Below, piece after piece: positions 17,217 to 24,500 of a stretch of DNA of 37,839 nucleotides. The stretch comes from Bacteroidales bacterium (GTDB taxonomy: Bacteria > Bacteroidota > Bacteroidia > Bacteroidales > ML635J-15): assembly GCA_017617125.1 (NCBI GenBank), contig JAFZWY010000034.1:1-37839 (forward strand), given 5' to 3'. Position 1 is the stretch's first letter. Every line of letters begins with the position of its first letter. The notes under the pieces are model-generated. The model made no database searches, was not told where the DNA came from, and was given only the letters and a program-made list of their open reading frames with translations. The position numbers and the translations under genes are program-made.

Positions 17217-17897
17217 ATGAAAAACTTATTGTCAATATCATTTTTTATGGCATTCGTGCTAGTGTCGTGCATTGCATACGCGCAGAAGCCAGCAAAGCAG
17301 ACAATCAGCGAATCCAACCGAGTAAACAATATAGGAAGAGAAGCAACAACTATCATCGCCCAACCTGCTTGTTGGAAAATTACAGGAGAAAATGGAGATA
17401 TTGAGTTCAGATGGGATACTGAAACTAATGTAAGGCAATGGATTAATGAAATGCAATCGCAACACAACGAAATATACACATATAAATCTTGTAATCATCA
17501 AACTGTAGAAGCCTGCGATGCAAACAACGAAAAGAGCCAGCCAAAGAAATGCTGGAAAATAACAGGCACCAAGAACGGACAAGGATACGAGCAATATCTA
17601 TGGTCGACCGAAACAGTAGCAAGACGCAAAACAGCATCGTTGCAAAGCGACGGATACCAGCAAGCTAAGTATGTGGAAACTCCTGCAAACGAAGAGAAGT
17701 CGTGCCATGCTCCAGAAAACACCACCAACGTCAACCCCAACGAACCTAACTGCTGGAAGATTAAGATAGGTGGAAATATAACTTATATGTGGGGATATGA
17801 AAGGGATGCACAAGCAACAGTAAATGCCGCTATAAATTCAGGGCATACAGCTTCGTACGAACTTTCGCCAAACGGGACTAAAGATTCTTGCAGATAG
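17217..17897 (+). CDS. Exported protein of three cysteine-paired repeats
   Basis: This is a 226-residue protein that I cannot assign to a named family. A signal peptide (1-22, ends CIAYAQ) is followed by three related repeats. Each opens with CWKI, has a central W and an acidic or aromatic pair (RWDTET, LWSTET, MWGYERD), then a helix-like segment, and closes with Cys: C52 to C92, C112 to C163 and C179 to C225. The paired cysteines suggest a disulfide per repeat in the periplasm or outside (inference). The linkers are Asn/Glu/Lys-rich. It has its own promoter and a strong terminator shared with the convergent transporter gene. Confidence 0.75.
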   Translation: MKNLLSISFFMAFVLVSCIAYAQKPAKQTISESNRVNNIGREATTIIAQPACWKITGENGDIEFRWDTETNVRQWINEMQSQHNEIYTYKSCNHQTVEACDANNEKSQPKKCWKITGTKNGQGYEQYLWSTETVARRKTASLQSDGYQQAKYVETPANEEKSCHAPENTTNVNPNEPNCWKIKIGGNITYMWGYERDAQATVNAAINSGHTASYELSPNGTKDSCR

Positions 17898-17901
17898 AAA
17901 T

Positions 17902-17930
17902 AAAAAAGTGGCTTATGCCACTTTTTTTTT
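17902..17930. terminator. Bidirectional terminator
   Basis: AAAAAAGTGGC (17902-17912), loop TTAT, GCCAC (17917-17921) and a nine-T run. The A-run on the other side means it can also stop the convergent minus-strand transporter transcript. A second perfect hairpin, GACGTTG/CAACGTC, lies at 17974-17991. Confidence 0.85.
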
Positions 17931-18043
17931 ATGCAGTTTTCCTACGGATTGCTATTCTAACTTTCATCTTTTAGACGTTGCTCTCAACGTCCCTACTGTC
18001 AACTTTAAACTATTAACTTTTAACTATCAACTTTCAACTATTT

Positions 18044-19396
18044 CTACCACGCCCATACCAGCAATCCGCCACAGATGATGATCCCCGTCACCACAAGGTC
18101 GATGATGCAGAATCCCATAATGTCCTTGGCATTGAGTTTTGCTATGGCAAGTGCAGGGATTGCCCAGAACGGCTGAATGAGGTTGGTCCACGCATCGCCC
18201 CACGAAATTGCCATGCCCGTAAGTCCTGGATCGACAGCAAGATTGGCACCTGCAGTAAACATTATAGGAGCCTGAATTGCCCAGTGTCCCCCACCCGACG
18301 GCACAAACATATTGAGCACGGCGGCACAAAGGAAGGTTAGCAACGGATAAGTTGTTGGCGTTGATACCGATATGCAAGCATCGCTGATGACCGTGCCAAG
18401 GCAGATTCCCGATTCACCGACACCTGTGATTATGCCCATAATTCCCGCATAGAACGGAAACTGAAGCAGAATGCCTGCGGCACCAGTTGCCGACTTTGTA
18501 AAAGCATGAACATACGAAAGCGGTGTCTTGTGAAGAATCAGGCCAAGGAACAAGAACAGCATTATAACCGAATTGAGGTCGAGCGAACCGCCACGGAAGA
18601 ATAATTTTATAACAAGGTACGTCAAGCCCAAAATTGCAATTATAAGGCTTAGAATACGACTATTCTCCATCTTTTCGGCTGGAGTTTTTCCTTTTTCTAC
18701 CTTGGCTGGCTCGTCTTCTTTTAACAAGTCGGGATTGATGGTCACAACCTTGTCGGCTTTTGGATGCATAAGCGAGTTTACAGCAACAAGTGCGACTATT
18801 ATCAGCGCTACAATCACGATGTTGTAAGGACTGAGCACGGTGTCGGTTATAGAAATTGGATTCTCGAGGGCACCGCGAGTAACTTCTTTCAAACCTTCGC
18901 CTTGCGTTGCCATCGTTAGCGGAATCGAGCCAGACAGACCTGCATGCCACACCACAAATCCGCTGTATGCAGAAGCTATCAAAAGGCGATAGTCGACACC
19001 CTGCAGCTTGCGGGCAATTTCCTTGGCGAAGATTACGCCCACGATAAGTCCGAAGCCCCAGTTGAGCCAACATGCCAATGATGAAATTGCCGTTACCAAT
19101 GCTATTGCTCCAACAGGCTTCTTCGGCAACGAAGCAAGCCAGCTAATGCCACGCTTGATGAGCGGAGCCGATGCCAAAGTTGAGCCGCACACCAACACCA
19201 AAGCCATCTGCATTGCGAAAGCAAGCAGCGACCACACGCCGTTGCCCCAGTTTTCGACCACTTCCAGCGGTGTCTGATGACAGACTGGCATTGCTATTAA
19301 AAAAGCTACGACAGTGAGTATTACGGCAAAAATAAATGGTTCAGGCAGAAGTTTCTGCACCAACTTTACACAGGCATTTATTATTTTCTGGAACAT
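18044..19396 (-). CDS. Short-chain fatty acid transporter (AtoE family)
   Basis: This is a 450-residue inner-membrane protein with about 12 hydrophobic segments. Family features of AtoE-type short-chain fatty acid carriers are visible: the N-terminal MFQKIINACVKLVQKLLPEP, then ACWLNWGFGLIVG and the later FVPSGGGHWAIQAP. It probably moves acetoacetate, butyrate or similar acids. The start at 19396 is chosen because a TACCTTTG promoter box sits just upstream (19413-19420). The longer frame to 19495 would run through that promoter and add a non-hydrophobic leader. It stands alone, convergent with the triple-repeat gene and divergent from the Nudix regulator. Confidence 0.88.
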   Translation of the reverse strand: MFQKIINACVKLVQKLLPEPFIFAVILTVVAFLIAMPVCHQTPLEVVENWGNGVWSLLAFAMQMALVLVCGSTLASAPLIKRGISWLASLPKKPVGAIALVTAISSLACWLNWGFGLIVGVIFAKEIARKLQGVDYRLLIASAYSGFVVWHAGLSGSIPLTMATQGEGLKEVTRGALENPISITDTVLSPYNIVIVALIIVALVAVNSLMHPKADKVVTINPDLLKEDEPAKVEKGKTPAEKMENSRILSLIIAILGLTYLVIKLFFRGGSLDLNSVIMLFLFLGLILHKTPLSYVHAFTKSATGAAGILLQFPFYAGIMGIITGVGESGICLGTVISDACISVSTPTTYPLLTFLCAAVLNMFVPSGGGHWAIQAPIMFTAGANLAVDPGLTGMAISWGDAWTNLIQPFWAIPALAIAKLNAKDIMGFCIIDLVVTGIIICGGLLVWAW

Positions 19397-19412
19397 ATTC
19401 TGAAATTTTGCA

Positions 19413-19420
19413 CAAAGGTA
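19413..19420 (-). promoter_or_regulatory. -7 element of the fatty acid transporter gene
   Basis: On the minus strand this reads TACCTTTG, 16 bases before the ATG at 19396, and decides that start. No -33 TTTG is evident. Confidence 0.55.
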
Positions 19421-19552
19421 AGAAATTCTTTCTCCTTTACTTTTAACCATTGCAATATTTTGAGCACAGACCTTATATGCTTGCAATAAAATCATTAATT
19501 ATAAAGCAAATAGTTCTATTTTGTTGTGCTATGATGAAATAAGAAACAAATA

Positions 19553-19569
19553 TGTGTATTTTTTACACA
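19553..19569. promoter_or_regulatory. Candidate operator 1 upstream of the Nudix regulator
   Basis: TGTGTA-TTTTT-TACACA is a perfect 6-bp inverted repeat ending 6 bases before the -33 element. It matches a second site at 19605-19621, 52 bases away. Confidence 0.55.
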
Positions 19570-19574
19570 AAATA

Positions 19575-19606
19575 TTTGGTCGATTTAAAATTATATTATA
19601 AATTTG
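19575..19606 (+). promoter_or_regulatory. Promoter of the Nudix regulator gene
   Basis: TTTG (19575-19578), 20 bases, TAAATTTG (19599-19606). The ATG is 20 bases after the box, and two candidate operators flank the promoter. Confidence 0.75.
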
Positions 19607-19621
19607 CGTAAAAATTACACA
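19605..19621. promoter_or_regulatory. Candidate operator 2 downstream of the promoter
   Basis: TGCGTA-AAAAT-TACACA has the same 6-5-6 layout as the site at 19553-19569. It overlaps the end of the -7 box and the expected transcription start, so binding here would block transcription. Confidence 0.5.
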
Positions 19622-19625
19622 TAAT

Positions 19626-20330
19626 ATGACACAAGGTTATACATATAAATATCCGCATCCAGCACTTACCTGCGACTGCGTTGTTTTCGGATTCGATGGA
19701 AAAGAGCTGAAAATACTGCTCATCGAGCGTGGCAATGAACCATGCAAAGGTTGCTGGGCTTTTCCTGGTGGGTTTATGAACATTGACGAGACCGTAGAGC
19801 AATGCGCCAAGCGCGAACTTGAAGAGGAAACTGGGCTTAAACTTGATATCCTTGAGCAATTCCATACTTTCAGCGATGTTGACCGCGACCCTCGCGAAAG
19901 AGTTGTAACGGTAGCATTTTTCGGACTGGTCAAGCAGGCGGAAGTCAAGGGCGGCGACGATGCGGCAAAAGCCCAGTGGTTTCCAATAAAGGACATTCCT
20001 CGGCTTGCATTCGACCACGACTACATCTTGCGGCTTGCTCTGCGCACACTGAAGGAGAGAATTCATTTCGAACCGATAGGATTTGAACTTATGGATGAGG
20101 AATTTTCGATGCCCGAACTGCAAAGACTATACGAGGCTATTCTTGATATAAAATTCGACCGCCGCAACTTTGAAAAGAAAATGTTACAGCTAGGAATTCT
20201 CGACCAGATGGAAACAAACAAAATAACTGCTAAATATTCAGATTCTAGGAGCAAAAGGCGAAAATTCCGCTTTAATCGAGAAAAATATAATGAAATGAAA
20301 GAAAGGGGAATATATAGGATTGAATTTTAG
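19626..20330 (+). CDS. Nudix domain/winged-helix regulator (NrtR-like)
   Basis: This 234-residue protein has an N-terminal Nudix domain (about 10-135) and a C-terminal winged-helix-like region (about 145-235) containing SMPELQRLYEAILDIKFDRRNFEKKM, split here only by the count. The layout is that of NrtR-family repressors, which sense ADP-ribose or related molecules and control NAD or, in Bacteroides, sugar genes. The Nudix box is complete: G49, E55, R63-E64, E67-E68, G70. Hydrolase activity may therefore be kept, whereas many regulators have lost it. The neighbouring ADP-ribosylglycohydrolase gene supports an NAD/ADP-ribose link, and two palindromes around its promoter suggest autoregulation. 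Confidence 0.82.
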   Translation: MTQGYTYKYPHPALTCDCVVFGFDGKELKILLIERGNEPCKGCWAFPGGFMNIDETVEQCAKRELEEETGLKLDILEQFHTFSDVDRDPRERVVTVAFFGLVKQAEVKGGDDAAKAQWFPIKDIPRLAFDHDYILRLALRTLKERIHFEPIGFELMDEEFSMPELQRLYEAILDIKFDRRNFEKKMLQLGILDQMETNKITAKYSDSRSKRRKFRFNREKYNEMKERGIYRIEF

Positions 20331-20419
20331 CTATCAGAAATAAAATCGAATTAAAAAAATCACGACTTTTAAATATATTAGTATCAAACACCAAAAATAA
20401 CCATTAAAAATTAAGATTC

Positions 20420-21640
20420 ATGTTAGGAGCAATAATTGGAGATATCGTTGGCTCATCACACGAGTTCAACAGCATCAAGACAACAAAGTTCAACCTGTTT
20501 GACAATAAAAGTCGCTACACCGACGACTCGGCAATGACCATGGCCGTTGCCGAATGGCTATTGGACGATGCCGAACACACCAACAAGGTACTGGAAGACA
20601 AGATGGTAAAATACGGTTCTCTGGAGCCAGATGCAGGTTACGGAGGAATGTTTTTCAAATGGCTGTTTTTTCCGGAAAGATTTTTCGAGTCCGGGAAACG
20701 TCAGCCATACAACAGTTTTGGAAACGGCTCGGCAATGCGAGTAAGTGCAGTCGGCTGGCTGTTCGACACCTTGGAAGAAACTGAAAAAGTTGCCGAAATT
20801 TCCGCAAGCATTACCCACAACCACCCCGAAGGCATCAAGGGCGCACAAGCAACGGCAGCGGCTATCTGGTTGGCCCGCAACGGCAAAAGCAAAGCAGAAA
20901 TAAAAGATTACATATCTGCAAAATACGGCTATAATCTAGACCGTACTTGCGATGAAATCAGGCCAGATTACGATTTCGACGTAACTTGCCAAGGCTCTGT
21001 TCCCGAATCCATAATCGCTTTCCTCGAAAGCACCGACTATGAAAGTACCGTCCGCCTTGCCGTTTCGCTCGGTGGCGACAGCGACACACAGGCCTGCATC
21101 GCTGGTGGCATAGCCGAAGCATTCTACAAGGACATACCAAAGGAAATAGTAAGTAGCGCAATGCGTCTTTTACCCAGCTACTTCAAGGAAACATTGAAAA
21201 AATTTTACGATACAGTAAACTATCATCCTAAATATATTGATATGGAAGAAAAAGAAACAAAAACTGAGCGCTACACACCAGATTTCATACGTTCGCTTGA
21301 CGAAAACGAAATTTTCGTCTTCGGAAGCAACCTTGCTGGAGCACACGGCGGCGGTGCAGCACGAATAGCAATGGACAAGTTCGGCGCAGTGTGGGGACAA
21401 GGCGTTGGCTTGCAGGGACAAAGCTACGCAATACCAACAATGCAAGGCGGAGTTGAAACCATAAAACCATACGTCGATGAGTTTATTGAGTTTGCAAAAG
21501 TGCACAAGGAATATAAGTTCCTTGTAACCCGCATTGGCTGCGGAATTGCAGGCTTTACCGACGACGAAATTGCTCCGTTGTTCAAGGAAGCACAGGAACT
21601 GGAAAACGTATGGCTACCAAAAACTTTCTGGACAAACTGA
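20420..21640 (+). CDS. ADP-ribosylglycohydrolase fused to a macro-like domain
   Basis: This 406-residue protein has two parts. Residues 1-265 form a DraG-type ADP-ribosylglycohydrolase, which removes ADP-ribose from proteins or other targets. The metal ligands are present: GDIVGSSHE (7-15), YTDDSAMT (33-40) and GGDSDT (218-223). Residues about 285-406 form a second domain beginning EIFVFGSNLAGAHGGGAA (297-314) and containing SYAIPTMQGG and TRIGCGIAGF. The glycine-rich signature is like that of the phage-associated A1S_2505-type family and reminds me of macro domains that bind ADP-ribose (inference). It starts 89 bases after the Nudix regulator gene in the same direction, probably as one unit. 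Confidence 0.85.
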   Translation: MLGAIIGDIVGSSHEFNSIKTTKFNLFDNKSRYTDDSAMTMAVAEWLLDDAEHTNKVLEDKMVKYGSLEPDAGYGGMFFKWLFFPERFFESGKRQPYNSFGNGSAMRVSAVGWLFDTLEETEKVAEISASITHNHPEGIKGAQATAAAIWLARNGKSKAEIKDYISAKYGYNLDRTCDEIRPDYDFDVTCQGSVPESIIAFLESTDYESTVRLAVSLGGDSDTQACIAGGIAEAFYKDIPKEIVSSAMRLLPSYFKETLKKFYDTVNYHPKYIDMEEKETKTERYTPDFIRSLDENEIFVFGSNLAGAHGGGAARIAMDKFGAVWGQGVGLQGQSYAIPTMQGGVETIKPYVDEFIEFAKVHKEYKFLVTRIGCGIAGFTDDEIAPLFKEAQELENVWLPKTFWTN

Positions 21641-21659
21641 TAATATTACAAAAAAAAAG

Positions 21660-21667
21660 TAATTTTG
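21660..21667 (+). promoter_or_regulatory. -7 element of the ammonia-lyase gene
   Basis: TAATTTTG fits TAnnTTTG and lies 29 bases before the ATG at 21697. It supports that start over the in-frame upstream ATG at 21610, which overlaps the preceding gene. Confidence 0.55.
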
Positions 21668-21696
21668 CTTTTTCATTTAGGAAAGACAATATAAAG

Positions 21697-23226
21697 ATGG
21701 ATTCTCTATTATTAAACAACATAGAAAAGGTTCTGTTTGAAAATGAACCATTTCGCATTTCCGAAGAGTCGCTAAAAGGCATAGATGATTGCTATAAGTT
21801 CCTTAAGGAATTCTCTTCCGACAAGGTCATATACGGCATAAATACAGGTTTTGGCCCTATGGCGCAATGGCGCGTTGACGACAAGTATCTTACCGACTTG
21901 CAGTACAACATCATCAGAAGCCACGCCACCGGCGCAGGAGAACCTTTGGACGACATCTACGTCAAGGCGGCAATGATAGCAAGGCTCGGCACAATAATGC
22001 AGTGCAGATCGGGTATTCATGCCGATGTCGCTTTGTTGCTTAAGGAATTCATCAACAAAGGTATATACCCATTCATACCGCAGCATGGAAGCGTAGGCGC
22101 AAGCGGCGACCTCGTACAACTTGCACACATCGCACTTACACTCATCGGCGAAGGAAAGGTCCACTACAACGGAGAATGGCATCCTACGGCTGAAATAATG
22201 AAGAAATTCGGCCTAACACCGCTGAAGATATACATCCGCGAAGGCTTGTCAATCACAAACGGCACTTCGGTAATGACTGGCATTTCGATAGTCAACCAGC
22301 ATTTTGCAGAAATTCTTCTCGAACTCTCTGTAATCGCATCGATATGGATGAACGAAATTGCCTCGTCGTTCGACGACCTTATGTCGGAACCACTCAACGA
22401 ATGCCGTCGCCACAACGGACAGCAGGTTATTGCCCGCCAGATGAGAGACTTCGCCAAAGGAAGCAAATGCCTCATCCAGCGCGAACACGAACTGTACAAC
22501 AACGGTCATAAGGAAGAAAAAGTGTTTGAGCACAAGGTACAGCCTTACTACTCACTGCGTTGCACACCGCAAATACTTGGTCCTATATACGAAACACTTG
22601 TAAATTCGCGCCGCATACTGCAGGAAGAAGTCTGCTCAGCCTGCGACAACCCGATAGTTGACCCGGTAACGAAGAACGTTTACCACGGCGGCAACTTCCA
22701 CGGCGACTACATTTCGCTTGAAGAAGACAAGGTAAAGATAGCAATGGTACGCATAGCAATGACTGCCGAACGTCAGCTCAACTACCTGTTCCACGACCGC
22801 ATAAACGGCATTCTGCCACCATTTCTAAACCTTGGTACTCTCGGCTTGAACTACGGAATGCAGGCCTGCCAGTTTACAGCAACATCGACTACGGCCGAAT
22901 GCCAGACGCTTGCAATGCCAAATTACGTCCACAGCATTCCAAACAACAACGACAACCAGGACATTGTTAGTATGGGAACCAACACGGCACTGCTTTGCAA
23001 GCGCGTAATCGACAATTGCTTCCAAGTGATGGCAATCCACTACATCGCACTTGCACAGGCAACCGACTGCCTCGAAATTACCGGCAAGCTAAGTCCTGTA
23101 ACCCGCAAACAATACGATGCGATACGCAACTTAGTACCAAAATTCATCGAAGACACACCTTTCTACGATGATATTGCAAACGTAGAAAAGTACCTGAAGG
23201 GATATAAGAAGACGATGAATTTGTAA
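21697..23226 (+). CDS. Aromatic amino acid ammonia-lyase (tyrosine/histidine type)
   Basis: This 509-residue enzyme belongs to the histidine/tyrosine/phenylalanine ammonia-lyase family, which removes ammonia to give an unsaturated acid. The MIO prosthetic group would form from A135-S136-G137 in GSVGASGDLVQLAH. Other family blocks are YGINTGFGPMAQ (46-57), FTATSTTAE and NNNDNQDIVSMGTN (about 416-429). These blocks closely resemble the tyrosine ammonia-lyase of Flavobacterium johnsoniae as I remember it, including RSHATGAGEPL (74-84), where the SH pair sits at the substrate-selectivity position. Combined with the neighbouring ligase, I infer 4-coumarate (or cinnamate) production for an aryl polyene. 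Histidine cannot be excluded from sequence alone, but no urocanase or other hut gene is present. It converges on the acyltransferase gene. Confidence 0.85.
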   Translation: MDSLLLNNIEKVLFENEPFRISEESLKGIDDCYKFLKEFSSDKVIYGINTGFGPMAQWRVDDKYLTDLQYNIIRSHATGAGEPLDDIYVKAAMIARLGTIMQCRSGIHADVALLLKEFINKGIYPFIPQHGSVGASGDLVQLAHIALTLIGEGKVHYNGEWHPTAEIMKKFGLTPLKIYIREGLSITNGTSVMTGISIVNQHFAEILLELSVIASIWMNEIASSFDDLMSEPLNECRRHNGQQVIARQMRDFAKGSKCLIQREHELYNNGHKEEKVFEHKVQPYYSLRCTPQILGPIYETLVNSRRILQEEVCSACDNPIVDPVTKNVYHGGNFHGDYISLEEDKVKIAMVRIAMTAERQLNYLFHDRINGILPPFLNLGTLGLNYGMQACQFTATSTTAECQTLAMPNYVHSIPNNNDNQDIVSMGTNTALLCKRVIDNCFQVMAIHYIALAQATDCLEITGKLSPVTRKQYDAIRNLVPKFIEDTPFYDDIANVEKYLKGYKKTMNL

Positions 23227-23240
23227 CCCAAAACCACAAT

Positions 23241-23372
23241 CGTCATGCTGAATTTATTTCAGCATCTGCTGCTATAGATCCTGAAACAAGTTCAGGATGA
23301 CCGAATGCTGAAACAAGTTCAGGATGACAAAAAGGAGGCTATTTTACCTTGATTTCGGCTAATGTTTAGCCG
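23241..23372. repeat. Cluster of palindromic repeats between convergent genes
   Basis: ATGCTGAA/TTCAGCAT (23245-23252 with 23258-23265) is followed by two identical 21-base copies at 23281-23301 and 23308-23328. Each copy contains CTGAA-ACAAG-TTCAG then GATGAC. The termini CGTCAT and ATGAC are inverted. A further hairpin, CGGCTAA/TTAGCCG (23356-23362 with 23366-23372), overlaps the end of the acyltransferase gene. This resembles the short palindromic repeats scattered through many bacterial genomes and could stop transcription in both directions. Confidence 0.7.
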
Positions 23373-24496
23373 TTAATCTTACAATTCTCCACCGGATTTG
23401 CATAAATATCGACAAATTGCTTCCTGAGCACTTCGCTGTCAATATCATCAACCTTTGGCAAATTGTTTATCTTATCAAGAAGCATTGCCTTGCATTCGGG
23501 CGTATATTGCGACGAATACTCATCAGAAGCATTACGGATGTCGTAGGCTGCATAATTGCTAGGCATAAGCTTGTAGCCACCAAGAATACGCCTGTCCAGA
23601 AGCCGCGCAAGAGCCTCGTTGTAATCGCCTTCAGAAGACAAGTCTGTAAGTTCTTCGTGCGAAATAGGCTTGTTTATAGAAAGATGCACCAATCCCTTCT
23701 GCGAATTTATGCCAGTGAAAATGCTATTTATATCCTCGTCGGGACCTTTTTCGTAATGACCGAACTTTGCTGTACGGCAAAGTTCCAAAGCCTTCAGCAC
23801 ATCGCAAGGCTCCCACTCGTATGATATTGAAATCGGCACAATATTCAGACTGTCGAAGGCTTCAACCTTGTCCTTGCCACCGCTAAGCCCCAGCATTTTC
23901 ACAAGGGCAACCTCTGTCTTGTCCATTCCGTCCTTGGTACGTCCGTTCCGCTGCGCTATCCAAACCGAATCGTGAGTTTCGCAGATTGTGTGCCTTATAT
24001 ATTGCGAAAGCCTCGAAAGCGCCATATAGAATTCACGCGGTGTCGGTCCGCCACGCTCAACCTTAAACATCCTGTTGCACTTGCCAGCATCGCGGATTGT
24101 CGGATTATGCATAAGATTGGCACCGAAAGTCACCTGTGTAAGTGGAATATCGTACATAACAAAAAGGCACTGAAGCAGATACGCATCTAGTACTATGTCG
24201 CGGTGGTTAGAGATAAACAAATAACTTTTCGCCGGATCGAGGTATTCCACACCCGAATATGTGAAATCGGTCATACTTTTCTGCTTGATAACCTCGTATA
24301 TTCCGAACATTATCTTGTGCTGGAGTTCATATACCGTCCTGATTGACAGGAAAAAGTCACGAACTTCGGACAACGGCTTGCTTGGGAATAAAAATCCTGC
24401 CAGCTTGACAAACTCCGGGGTTTCTACAAACCGGGAAACAGCAGACACCATTTCGGCATCGCTGTAAGGCCTCATATCATCAAAACTTTCTGCCAT
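23366..24496 (-). CDS. PlsC-like acyltransferase
   Basis: This is a 376-residue protein of the glycerol-phosphate/lipid acyltransferase superfamily. The active-site block is FISNHRDIVLD, with His and Asp separated by five residues rather than the usual four. It is followed by FKVERGG and WIAQRNGRTKDGMDKTE, which replaces the common FPEGTR block. I have seen this block arrangement in Bacteroidota acyltransferases. There is no signal peptide, so it should act at the inner membrane's cytoplasmic side. The start at 24496 lies 4 bases after the ligase stop; the longer frame to 24523 would overlap the ligase. It shares the ligase promoter. In aryl polyene clusters such enzymes attach the polyene to a lipid; that role here is inferred. 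Confidence 0.78.
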   Translation of the reverse strand: MAESFDDMRPYSDAEMVSAVSRFVETPEFVKLAGFLFPSKPLSEVRDFFLSIRTVYELQHKIMFGIYEVIKQKSMTDFTYSGVEYLDPAKSYLFISNHRDIVLDAYLLQCLFVMYDIPLTQVTFGANLMHNPTIRDAGKCNRMFKVERGGPTPREFYMALSRLSQYIRHTICETHDSVWIAQRNGRTKDGMDKTEVALVKMLGLSGGKDKVEAFDSLNIVPISISYEWEPCDVLKALELCRTAKFGHYEKGPDEDINSIFTGINSQKGLVHLSINKPISHEELTDLSSEGDYNEALARLLDRRILGGYKLMPSNYAAYDIRNASDEYSSQYTPECKAMLLDKINNLPKVDDIDSEVLRKQFVDIYANPVENCKING

Positions 24497-24500
24497 AACC

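Noticed and set aside
20331..20419. A third regulator site between the Nudix and glycohydrolase genes
   Set aside because: No TGYGTA-N5-TACACA match was found there; the gap is simply A+T-rich.
21610..21696. Longer start for the ammonia-lyase
   Set aside because: It overlaps the preceding gene and lies upstream of the promoter box at 21660-21667; the 509-residue form matches family length.
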